DNA of 64,000 nucleotides from Chloroflexota bacterium (GTDB lineage Bacteria; Chloroflexota; Anaerolineae; Caldilineales; Caldilineaceae), in the NCBI GenBank assembly GCA_016861025.1, contig BOKO01000003.1, positions 324,001 to 388,000 on the forward strand, read 5' to 3'. The notes beneath the pieces were generated by a model. It was not told where the DNA came from. It made no database searches and saw only the letters and a program-made list of their open reading frames with translations. Positions 14,234-23,777 of the stretch are shown here, one piece after another (position 1 is the stretch's first letter; the number at the start of each line of letters is the position of its first letter). The position numbers were made by a program, and so were the translations under genes.

Positions 14234-15082
14234 TCAGGCGGCGCCGACAGCGTCGGCGATGCTGCGCAGGAATGCCAGGTTTTCGCGCAGCGCAGTGCGG
14301 GAATCATACGCCTGGCTGAAATCCTCAACGACGACCCAGCCATCATAACCAACCGCATGCAGCGCAGCAAAGAGGGCCGCAAAGTCCACCATGCCATCGC
14401 GCAGCGGCGCCCAACGTCCTTTCCAGACGCCGCCCTCCGCCGGACGGTCGAAGGCTGCGTTCTTGACGTGGACATGGCCGAGATAGGGCCCCAGGATTTC
14501 CAGCCCGCGGCGATACTCCTCGAAGCCCTCAAAGACCATGTTGCCACAGTCGTGGATTACGCCGATGTGTGCCGGGTCGAAGCGCTCGACCAGTCGCCGC
14601 GCCGCCGACGCGCTGGCAGTGATCGTGCCGTGATGCATCTCGATCAGCGCCTTGACCCCATAACGCTGCGCCAGCGTCTGCACGTCGGCGAGAAAACCGG
14701 CGCTGCGTTCAAAGATCGTCTGGAAATCGCCCGCCTCGTCATTGCGCGCCACGCCCACACGGATTGACGGCGCGCCGGCGGTGACGGCAAATTGCATGGC
14801 GTTCTCGACCGCGGCCAGGTCGCCGACATTGATATAGGCGCCAAGATTGGGAATTGCCAGTCCGGCGGCTTCCGCAATGGCGCGTGCGCGCAGCGCGTCT
14901 TGCTGAGTGGGCGCCAGCGTACAGAAATTATTGCGCCAGAACGACGGCGCCTCGCTTTTCACGGCATCCGGCACGGTAGTGACGCGCCACTCGACGCCAT
15001 CATAGCCCGCATCCTTCAGTGTGGTGGCAGCCTCCTCTGGCGTAAGGTCGGGCAGCATGACGGTAAAGACGCCGTATTTCAT
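14234..15082 (-). CDS. Sugar phosphate isomerase/epimerase-like TIM barrel
   Basis: A 282-residue protein. The ATG at 15082 has AAGGAG 7 nt upstream; the frame stays open further 5' but without family similarity. The xylose-isomerase-like AP-endonuclease-2 barrel fold is seen in the strand motifs GVEWRVTT, LIEMHHGTITAS, GVIHDCGNM, LGHVHVKNAAFD and VVVEDFSQ, which supply the metal-binding Glu, Asp, His and Glu. Likely an isomerase or epimerase of a small sugar or sugar derivative. The adjacent amine/amino-acid-oxidase-like gene may share a pathway, but the substrate cannot be told. Confidence 0.8.
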   Translation of the reverse strand: MKYGVFTVMLPDLTPEEAATTLKDAGYDGVEWRVTTVPDAVKSEAPSFWRNNFCTLAPTQQDALRARAIAEAAGLAIPNLGAYINVGDLAAVENAMQFAVTAGAPSIRVGVARNDEAGDFQTIFERSAGFLADVQTLAQRYGVKALIEMHHGTITASASAARRLVERFDPAHIGVIHDCGNMVFEGFEEYRRGLEILGPYLGHVHVKNAAFDRPAEGGVWKGRWAPLRDGMVDFAALFAALHAVGYDGWVVVEDFSQAYDSRTALRENLAFLRSIADAVGAA

Positions 15083-15173
15083 CGCATTCTCCTTGTTGTA
15101 CAGGGGCGAGTTGCGAGGGGCGGATCGCCGCTGCCAATTGTCGTTGACTATATTGGTCTTGAAATACAAATCA

Positions 15174-16445
15174 TCATGACACCTGGTCGAGCAGGCGGAA
15201 ATAGGCTGAGACCAGCGGCAGATAGAGCCGGTCGTAGGGTGTGATCGGCGAACGCGGATGGTTGATTTGTGCAAAGAGCGTCGAGGTGCGCCGCCCTGCC
15301 AGCACCTCGCCCATCTCCTTGCCGAGCAGGCTGGCGATTGCGACGCCGTGCCCGGCATAGCCGAGGGCATAGTGGACGCCCTGCACGCGCCCGGCGTGCG
15401 GCATCAGGTCGAAGGCGACGCCAAGATTGCCGCTCCACGAATGAGTGACAGGTACGCTGGCAAGCTGCGGGAAGACCTCGACCATGCGCGCCTGCATTTT
15501 CTGCGCGCTCTCGACCAGGTCGAGCGAAGTTGACAGATCGTGCCGCCCGCCAAAGAGCATCCGCCCGTCGGGCGTCAGGCGAAAATAGTTGAGGAAGTGC
15601 TTGCTGTCGAAAAACATGCGTCGTCGCGGGCTAAGTTCGCGCTGGAGGTCAGCGGGCAACGGCTCGGTGACAATGATGTAGCTGCCGACGGGGAAGATGC
15701 CGTCGCGCAGCGGCTTGACGACATCGGGCGTGTAGCCATTGGTGGCGAGCAGCACCTCGCGCGCGTTCAACTCACCGCCGGAGGTCACCAGCCGAAAACC
15801 AAGCCGCGTGCGTGAGAGCGCCTTGAGGCTAGTGTGTTCGACCAGCAGCGCGCCATGCCGCGCCACCGCCTGCGCCAGCCCAAAGACATAGCGCGCCGGA
15901 TGCAGCCCTGCACTGCGCGTATCGAGCAGCCCGCCGTAATAGCCTTGCGCGCCAATTTCGTTGTGCAGTTCGGACCGGCTCACCACCGCCAGTTCATCGT
16001 AGCCGAGCACATCATGAAACCAGCGCACCTCCTCGCCAAAACGCGCAAAGTGGCTCGGCTTGAACGCCAGCAAGATATGCCCCGTCCGCTCGAACGCGCA
16101 ATCGATGCCTTCCTCGGCAATCGTGCGCTCGACGTGGTCGATCGACTCCAGTGACCATTCCCAAAAGGCGCGTCCCAGTTCCTCGCCATAGCGTTTGCAG
16201 ACAGCGGGCATCTCCTCCTTCAGCCCGGTGAGCGCCATGCCACCGTTGCGGCTCGATGCGCCCCAGCCGATGGTGCGCTGCTCGATCACCACCACCGACG
16301 CGCCTGCCTTGCGCAGCGCAAGCGCTGCGTGAAGTCCCGTGTAGCCGCTGCCGATCACGGCGACATCGACGGTTTCAGGCAATGGACTGATGGGCAGATC
16401 GGCGGGGCGGGGAAAATCTTCAGTCCAGTAGACGGTGGTTTTCAT
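15174..16445 (-). CDS. FAD-dependent oxidoreductase of the DAO/GlpO family
   Basis: A 423-residue protein, start ATG 16445 (MKTTVYWTEDFPRP). The FAD Rossmann motif DVAVIGSGYTGLHAALALRKAG and the conserved GWGASSRNGGMALTG loop are typical of gamma-glutamylputrescine oxidase (PuuB/OrdL)-like enzymes. The C-terminal GYAGHGVAIASLLGKEMGEVLAG is the usual second FAD contact. It probably oxidises an amine or N-methyl amino acid with oxygen. It lies 91 bp upstream of the TIM-barrel gene on the same strand. Confidence 0.85.
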   Translation of the reverse strand: MKTTVYWTEDFPRPADLPISPLPETVDVAVIGSGYTGLHAALALRKAGASVVVIEQRTIGWGASSRNGGMALTGLKEEMPAVCKRYGEELGRAFWEWSLESIDHVERTIAEEGIDCAFERTGHILLAFKPSHFARFGEEVRWFHDVLGYDELAVVSRSELHNEIGAQGYYGGLLDTRSAGLHPARYVFGLAQAVARHGALLVEHTSLKALSRTRLGFRLVTSGGELNAREVLLATNGYTPDVVKPLRDGIFPVGSYIIVTEPLPADLQRELSPRRRMFFDSKHFLNYFRLTPDGRMLFGGRHDLSTSLDLVESAQKMQARMVEVFPQLASVPVTHSWSGNLGVAFDLMPHAGRVQGVHYALGYAGHGVAIASLLGKEMGEVLAGRRTSTLFAQINHPRSPITPYDRLYLPLVSAYFRLLDQVS

Positions 16446-16516
16446 ATATGCACTCAATAATTGACATGACGAAGCATGAAAGATAATATGCCACGCGCAG
16501 GCATATGCTCAGATCC

Positions 16517-16810
16517 TTACTGCGCCAGCACTTTTACTTCTTTCTCGATTCGGTCGGATAACGCCATCTTGGCGACCTCGACCTCGTAGTGGGTCTGGAT
16601 ACCGGTCCAAAACTCAACCGACGTACCAAAGTAACGGGCGAGGCGCAGCGCCGTATCTGCACTGATGCCACGTTCGCCGCGCACGATCTTGCTGATCCGC
16701 ATCGGTGGCACACCGATATCCTTAGCAAGCTGATACTGGCTGATCCGCATCGGCTTCAAAAAGTCTTCTCGTAAGATTTCGCCAGGATGAATGGGTGGAA
16801 AGTCGCGCAT
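16517..16810 (-). CDS. higA: HigA family antitoxin, XRE-type DNA-binding
   Basis: A 97-residue protein of typical HigA length: PIHPGEILREDFLKPMRIS, then an XRE helix-turn-helix (QYQLAKDIGVPPMRISKIVRGERGIS) and TALRLARYFGTSVEFW. HigA normally neutralises a RelE-like HigB mRNase encoded directly upstream and represses the operon. No HigB reading frame is seen between this start and the malic enzyme end at 17006, so it looks like a solitary antitoxin. RBS AAGGGCGAG is upstream. Confidence 0.88.
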   Translation of the reverse strand: MRDFPPIHPGEILREDFLKPMRISQYQLAKDIGVPPMRISKIVRGERGISADTALRLARYFGTSVEFWTGIQTHYEVEVAKMALSDRIEKEVKVLAQ

Positions 16811-16912
16811 CGCTCGCCCTTGCTTATTTCACTTGCCGTATCTTACCCGATGCAGGAAAATCGTTCAAGGGAAACAGGTGATGGAAAACGCCTCTGCGAA
16901 CTGGAAGAAGCA

Positions 16913-16964
16913 GGTCATCGCCTCCGGCGTGACGGACTGCCATGCCGCGCCGGAGACGATGACC
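16913..16964. terminator. 17-bp stem hairpin downstream of maeB
   Basis: GGTCATCGCCTCCGGCG pairs with CGCCGGAGACGATGACC with one mismatch around an 18-nt loop. It lies 42 bp after the malic enzyme stop and 103 bp upstream of higA. There is no T-run, but it is a likely transcript end. Confidence 0.5.
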
Positions 16965-17005
16965 CATTTCTCAATCATGTCACGCCGGAGGAAGACGCGG
17001 GCTTA

Positions 17006-19246
17006 CTACCGCCCTTGCGCCTCGATCACCGCGATCGTGGTGACGTTGAGGATGTCACGCACTTCGGCGCCGGTGGCGAGCACATGGATCGGTTTGTTCA
17101 TGCCGACCAGGATCGGGCCGATGGCTTCGGCGCCGCCCAGCTCGCGCAGCAGCTTGTACGACGTGTTCGCCGAACCGAGGTCGGGGAAGACGAGCACGTT
17201 GGCGTTGCTGACGCGGCTGAAGGGATAGTGCTGCTTCATGAGCTGCGGCGACACGGCGACGTCGGCTTGCATCTCGCCGTCGACTTCGAGGTCGGGGCGC
17301 TGCTGACGCACCAGCTCAGTGGCGCGCTGCACCTTTGCCTGCTGCGGATGCGGCGTGCTGCCGAAGTTGGAAAAGCTGAGCATAGCGATGCGCGGGGTCG
17401 CGCCGAAGCGTTCAGCCAGATCGGCGGCGTTGAGCGCGATGGCGGCAAGCTGCTCGGCAGTCGGCTCGATGATGACGGTGGCGTCGGTGAAGAAGACCAT
17501 GCGATCTTGCACCAGCATCATGTACACGCCGCTGACCCAGCGCCCACTCTGCGCGCCGACGCATTCGAGCGAGGGGCGCAGCACTTCTGGGTAGTTGTAG
17601 GCTAGACCAGCGATGAAGGCGTCGGCGTCGCCGCACTCGACCATCATGGGGCCGTAGTACATCTTCTGGCGCATCAACTCACGCGCGCGTGAGAGCGTCA
17701 CGCCGCGGCGCTGGCGTTTGGCGTAGAATTTGTCGGCGTATTCCAATCGTTTGGGCGCTGAAATGGGATCGATGATCTCCGGCGTCCAGTTTAGACCCAA
17801 CTCCCTGATCTGTGCAGTGATTTCGTCAACGTGACCGAGCAAGATCGGTTTGGCGATACCCTGCACTTCAGCTTCGTGCGCGGCGCGGATGACGCGCGGC
17901 TCGCGACCTTCGCCATAGACCACGCGTTTGGGAGCCTTGCGCGCTTTGGTTTCGAGCATGTGCATCGTCTGTGCGCCTTTGCTCAACCGCGCGGTCAAGA
18001 GATTGATGTACTCGTTCAGGTCGATGGTGCGCCGCGCTACGCCGGTCTCCATCGCCGCTTTGGCGACAGCCGGCGCCACCCACATCATCACGCGCGGATC
18101 GAGCGGCTTGGGGATGATATACTCGCGGCCAAAGCGCAGTTCGGTCAGCCCATAGGCGCGGATCACGCTGTCGGGCACATCTTCCTTTGCCAGCGCCGCC
18201 AGCGCGCGCGCCGCCGCCAGCTTCATCTCCATGTTGACCTTGCGCGCACGCACGTCGAGCGCGCCGCGAAAGATAAAGGGGAAGCCGAGCACGTTGTTGA
18301 CCTGGTTTGGGTAGTCGCTGCGTCCGGTGCCGAAGATCACATCCCCGCGGGCGGCTTGCACTTCTTCATAAGTGATCTCCGGGTCGGGGTTCGCCATGGC
18401 GAAGATGATCGGGTCGCGGCTCATGCTGCGCACCATCTCGCGCGTGACGCAGTTGGCGACCGACAGCCCGATAAAGACATCGGCGCCCTTGAGCGCGTCT
18501 TCAAGCGTGCGCGCGTCGGTCTCGATGGCGTATTTTTCTTTGAACTCGTTCATGCCGGCGGTGCGTCCTTTGTAGATGACGCCCTTGCTGTCGCACATGA
18601 TGAAGTTCTCGCGCTTGGCGCCGAGCGCCAGATAGAGATCCGCCGTTGCAATCGAGGCGGCGCCAGCGCCGTTGAGCACGATCTTGACATCCTCGATCTT
18701 CTTGCCGACGATCTCCAGCGCGTTGAGCAAGCCCGCGCCCGAAATGATCGCCGTGCCGTGCTGGTCGTCGTGGAAGACGGGGATGTCGACGCGTTTCTGC
18801 AGCTCGGTCTCGATGTAGAAGCACTCCGGCGCCTTGATGTCCTCCAGGTTGATGCCGCCCAACGTCGGCGCGATCATCTCGCCAAACTTGATGATGTCGT
18901 CGGGGTTCTTGGAGTTGACCTCGATATCGAAGACATCGACGTCGGCGAAGCGCTTGAAGAGCACTGCCTTGCCTTCCATCACCGGCTTGGCGGCCAGCGG
19001 ACCACGGTCGCCCAGCCCCAGGATCGCTGTGCCGTTTGAGATCACTGCAACCAGGTTGCCTTTGGCGGTGTAGTCGAACGCCAGCTCGGGGTTCTCTGCG
19101 ATCTCCAACACCGGATAGGCGACGCCCGGCGAGTACGCCAGCGACAGGTCGCGCTGCGTCTCCATCGGCTTGGTGGCGACGATCTTCAACTTGCCCGGTC
19201 TACCGTTGGCATGATAATCGAGGGAATCTTGTTTGAGATTTGCCAT
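17006..19246 (-). CDS. maeB: NADP-type malic enzyme with C-terminal phosphotransacetylase domain
   Basis: A 746-residue protein; start ATG 19246 (MANLKQDSLDYHANGRPGK). Residues ~1-430 are malic enzyme: LAYSPGVAYP, PVFHDDQHGTAIISGAGLLNAL (metal/substrate), VLNGAGAASIATA (dinucleotide), FAMANPDPEI. Residues ~440-746 are a phosphotransacetylase-like domain (VYGEGREPRVIRAA, VVFFTDATVIIEP, ANVLVFPDLGSANTSYKLL), which in this family is regulatory and binds acetyl-CoA. It decarboxylates malate to pyruvate, linking the TCA cycle to C3 metabolism. It follows glmS on the same strand after a heptamer array. Confidence 0.95.
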   Translation of the reverse strand: MANLKQDSLDYHANGRPGKLKIVATKPMETQRDLSLAYSPGVAYPVLEIAENPELAFDYTAKGNLVAVISNGTAILGLGDRGPLAAKPVMEGKAVLFKRFADVDVFDIEVNSKNPDDIIKFGEMIAPTLGGINLEDIKAPECFYIETELQKRVDIPVFHDDQHGTAIISGAGLLNALEIVGKKIEDVKIVLNGAGAASIATADLYLALGAKRENFIMCDSKGVIYKGRTAGMNEFKEKYAIETDARTLEDALKGADVFIGLSVANCVTREMVRSMSRDPIIFAMANPDPEITYEEVQAARGDVIFGTGRSDYPNQVNNVLGFPFIFRGALDVRARKVNMEMKLAAARALAALAKEDVPDSVIRAYGLTELRFGREYIIPKPLDPRVMMWVAPAVAKAAMETGVARRTIDLNEYINLLTARLSKGAQTMHMLETKARKAPKRVVYGEGREPRVIRAAHEAEVQGIAKPILLGHVDEITAQIRELGLNWTPEIIDPISAPKRLEYADKFYAKRQRRGVTLSRARELMRQKMYYGPMMVECGDADAFIAGLAYNYPEVLRPSLECVGAQSGRWVSGVYMMLVQDRMVFFTDATVIIEPTAEQLAAIALNAADLAERFGATPRIAMLSFSNFGSTPHPQQAKVQRATELVRQQRPDLEVDGEMQADVAVSPQLMKQHYPFSRVSNANVLVFPDLGSANTSYKLLRELGGAEAIGPILVGMNKPIHVLATGAEVRDILNVTTIAVIEAQGR

Positions 19247-19360
19247 GTTTCTTCTCGCTTTCAATCAGTGCCCAAAGGTGCAAATAATATATCTTTGATC
19301 GTATGCCTCTTTCGCCCACAATGCAATGGCGCCTGTCCGCGAGACTTAGGGACAAATGTC

Positions 19361-19450
19361 ATGTGTTGCGTGTTGTGTGTTGTGTGTTGCGTGTCTCGTG
19401 TTGCGTGTTGCATGTCTCGTGCGTCCACGCAACACGAAACACGCAACACT
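19361..19450. repeat. GTGTTGC heptamer array with complementary arm
   Basis: About nine 7-nt units (GTGTTGC, GTGTTGT, GTGTCTC variants) are followed by the complement CACGCAACACG..CACGCAACAC, so the whole can fold into a hairpin. It begins 4 bp after the glmS stop and may end that transcript. The same phrase occurs in short form near 8348. Confidence 0.8.
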
Positions 19451-19453
19451 GTT

Positions 19454-21313
<1,860 letters not shown>

Positions 21314-21454
21314 GAGAGAGTCTCCTTTTTGTGAAAATGCAATACGCACCTTTGGCAGCGCGGGCGAATCGCCTGCACCGCCAAAGGTGACCGCACGTTC
21401 GACGCAGGCAGCAAAGCTGCGCGCCCGAACACGTGCAACGGGTGGATCTGATTT

Positions 21455-21728
21455 GCTTGCATTCCACTGCCAACGACTTTGTGACGACGGTTGCCCGCTG
21501 CTTTTCGCCGCTGGCTTGAAGGCTGGTTGGTGTGGAAAGATTGACCCAGGCTTGCGTCTGGGTTGGGCCGGTGGATCGACCCAGGGGCATCCGCTGATGA
21601 TTCGATTTTCCTGCGCTGTCCCGACTTCACCAGTGAGTTCGGTCTGACGCAGTTATCCCGGCGCACACCGGGAACCCCTTCCTCGTCACCCGCACGGTTA
21701 TTGTTCACCCATGCGGGCCATGCGCTCT
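21455..21728 (-). ncRNA. glmS ribozyme/riboswitch with an enlarged internal arm
   Basis: On the minus strand, A|GCGC (cleavage expected about 21726/21725) is followed by a P2-like helix (CCCGCATGG/CCGTGCGGG), the core GACGAGG at 21687-21681, AGGGG, then ATCGAATCATCAGCGGATG and the pairing CCCC. This is the order and wording of the glmS ribozyme core. GCAAGCCTGGGTCAA and a TTTCCAC/GTGGAA helix continue as in P3/P4. About 70 nt forming two extra hairpins (CCCGG/CCGGG and CTGCG/CGCAG) sit between AGGGGTT and AAATCGA. It ends ~140 nt upstream of the glmS start. It should self-cleave on binding glucosamine-6-phosphate. Confidence 0.85.
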
Positions 21729-21814
21729 CTTTCCGGTCGTATTGGTTCCTCGCTAAGCGCCTCCTTGCAGATAGGGATAGTGACTCACACACACAAAATT
21801 ACAAACATAAGATC

Positions 21815-21841
21815 AGTATAACAGTATTTCTTCCAGGTCAA
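21815..21841 (-). promoter_or_regulatory. Candidate glmS promoter
   Basis: Minus-strand TTGACC (21841-21836) and TATACT (21820-21815) are separated by 15 bp, upstream of the ribozyme. The short spacing lowers confidence, but the position gives a transcript containing the whole ribozyme. Confidence 0.4.
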
Positions 21842-21854
21842 AAAGGACTTCAGT

Positions 21855-21960
21855 ATGCACAGGTCCACTTTATACTTGGGGCAAGAAAGCGTGCGTCACA
21901 CTGCTCGATGCGCTTTCGTTGGAATGGAACCTCTTAACCAGTGAAACGCACGTCCATCCA
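21855..21960. repeat. MITE-like ~112 bp palindrome, copy A (degenerate)
   Basis: Shares GAAAGCGTGCGTC and the GCGCTTTCGTTGGA centre with the copies at 22690, 39279 and 50189, with decayed ends. It ends 6 bp from the vapC stop codon. Confidence 0.6.
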
Positions 21961-21965
21961 TTGGC

Positions 21966-22352
21966 CTACGAGTTAGACTTCATTATCACGCTCAGAGTTT
22001 TGGCACCCAGATGTTTAAAGTCGTTAGTGTTGTGAGTGACCACAGTTAGCCGATTTAAGAGTGCAGTGGCAGCGATAATGGCATCAGGAGTTTTTATCCT
22101 GTACTGCTGCCTCAACTGAATGGTTTGCTCGGCTACGCGCGCAGTGAGGTCGTATACGATCGCATGGCGAATGAACGCCTTTGCCTGATTGTAGAGTGGG
22201 CGATTGACACCAAATTCGCTCCAGCCCAAAAACTCGATCTTGGTGATGATCGAAATTCTGAAGTCTTTCTTCAGTAGTTCATGGAGGTCTTCGTCGTCGG
22301 TCAGTCCGTTGAAGTAGTAAATGACGACATTCGTGTCGATCAGATAACTCAT
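21966..22352 (-). CDS. PIN-domain (VapC-like) toxin
   Basis: A 128-residue PIN ribonuclease. Acidic residues are placed as in VapC: LIDTNVVIYYF (Asp), KIEFLGW (Glu), TPDAIIAATAL (Asp) and THNTNDFKHL (Asn/Asp). It should cleave RNA, often tRNA, when freed from its antitoxin. Its ATG overlaps the antitoxin stop codon (ATGA), the usual antitoxin-then-toxin order with translational coupling. Confidence 0.88.
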   Translation of the reverse strand: MSYLIDTNVVIYYFNGLTDDEDLHELLKKDFRISIITKIEFLGWSEFGVNRPLYNQAKAFIRHAIVYDLTARVAEQTIQLRQQYRIKTPDAIIAATALLNRLTVVTHNTNDFKHLGAKTLSVIMKSNS

Positions 22353-22579
22353 CAGTTCCAACCTTCTCGAGCGGATTTCAGATAGGCATCTACATCTTCC
22401 CGAGAAGATTGCCCTACACCGAAATAGCGACGCGGGTCAAAAGCGTCAGTTGGAGATAAAGTGAGTGGCTCATCCATGCCCTCTTCTTGCGCTAATTGTT
22501 GCAGCACAATCTGCACCAACCGTAACTTATCGGCATGGGACAGAGACGTGATCACAGGCATAAGTTCATTGATAGTCAT
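22352..22579 (-). CDS. Antitoxin partner of the PIN toxin
   Basis: A 75-residue acidic protein (MTINELMPVITSLSHADKLRL...). The helical N-terminal half is followed by an extended, charged C-terminal part (FDPRRYFGVGQSSREDVDAYL) that would wrap the toxin. It is the first gene of the module, with a near-consensus promoter directly upstream. The exact antitoxin fold is not recognised. Confidence 0.75.
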   Translation of the reverse strand: MTINELMPVITSLSHADKLRLVQIVLQQLAQEEGMDEPLTLSPTDAFDPRRYFGVGQSSREDVDAYLKSAREGWN

Positions 22580-22605
22580 GGTGACACCCCTTGACGATGC
22601 AAACG

Positions 22606-22657
22606 ATAGTAGCGATCTCGGCGTATATGTCAACATCGTCGATATACTTCCAGTATA
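22606..22657 (-). promoter_or_regulatory. Promoter and candidate operator of the toxin-antitoxin operon
   Basis: Minus-strand TTGACA (22633-22628) and TACTAT (22611-22606) are spaced by 16 bp. Just upstream, TATACT-TCC-AGTATA (22643-22657) is a perfect palindrome suited to autorepression by the antitoxin complex. Confidence 0.6.
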
Positions 22658-22689
22658 GATAGCCCCTGCTCATCCGTCAACCATCCCTC

Positions 22690-22808
22690 AATACACGGAT
22701 GCATCCCAAACTTTTTGGGAAAAGCGGCGTCGCACTGGTCAACGCATTATCGTTGAGGCAGCAACTTATGACCAGTACGACGCACGCTCCCTCAAGTTGA
22801 AGTGTATT
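22690..22808. repeat. MITE-like ~112 bp palindrome, copy B
   Basis: Outer AATACAC/GTGTATT and inner GCGTCGCACTGGTCA/TGACCAGTACGACGC pair over nearly the whole length. Shares GTCGCACTGGTCAACGC with copy C. Lies upstream of the toxin-antitoxin operon. Confidence 0.75.
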
Positions 22809-22924
22809 CTCACTGTGTTGGTTCGGCATCGACGCGCCAGCGGCTGCAAACCGTCGGCTATGAAAAGGATTCGGAGGACGCTCCGCAGATGCGAACATGC
22901 AGCCTTCCAGTCAATCTTCCAAAC

Positions 22925-23674
<750 letters not shown>

Positions 23675-23726
23675 AACAACCTCACAGGATTGTGTTGCTG
23701 CTAAGCGACGACGTAGTGACGTAGTA

Positions 23727-23766
23727 TTGTGTTAGATTGCGGCGGTTTGGCCGCAATCTAACACAA
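23727..23766. terminator. Perfect 17-bp hairpin
   Basis: TTGTGTTAGATTGCGGC and its exact complement flank a 6-nt loop, 12 bp after the M23 peptidase stop. A strong transcription terminator candidate. Confidence 0.75.
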
Positions 23767-23777
23767 CTGTGGGAAGA

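Noticed and set aside
16811..17005. A higB toxin gene upstream of higA
   Set aside because: The only minus-strand frame here is short and shows none of the HigB core residues; the region mainly holds a hairpin.
19361..19450. Possible CRISPR-like repeats
   Set aside because: The units are 7 nt with no spacers of constant length; this is a simple self-complementary array.
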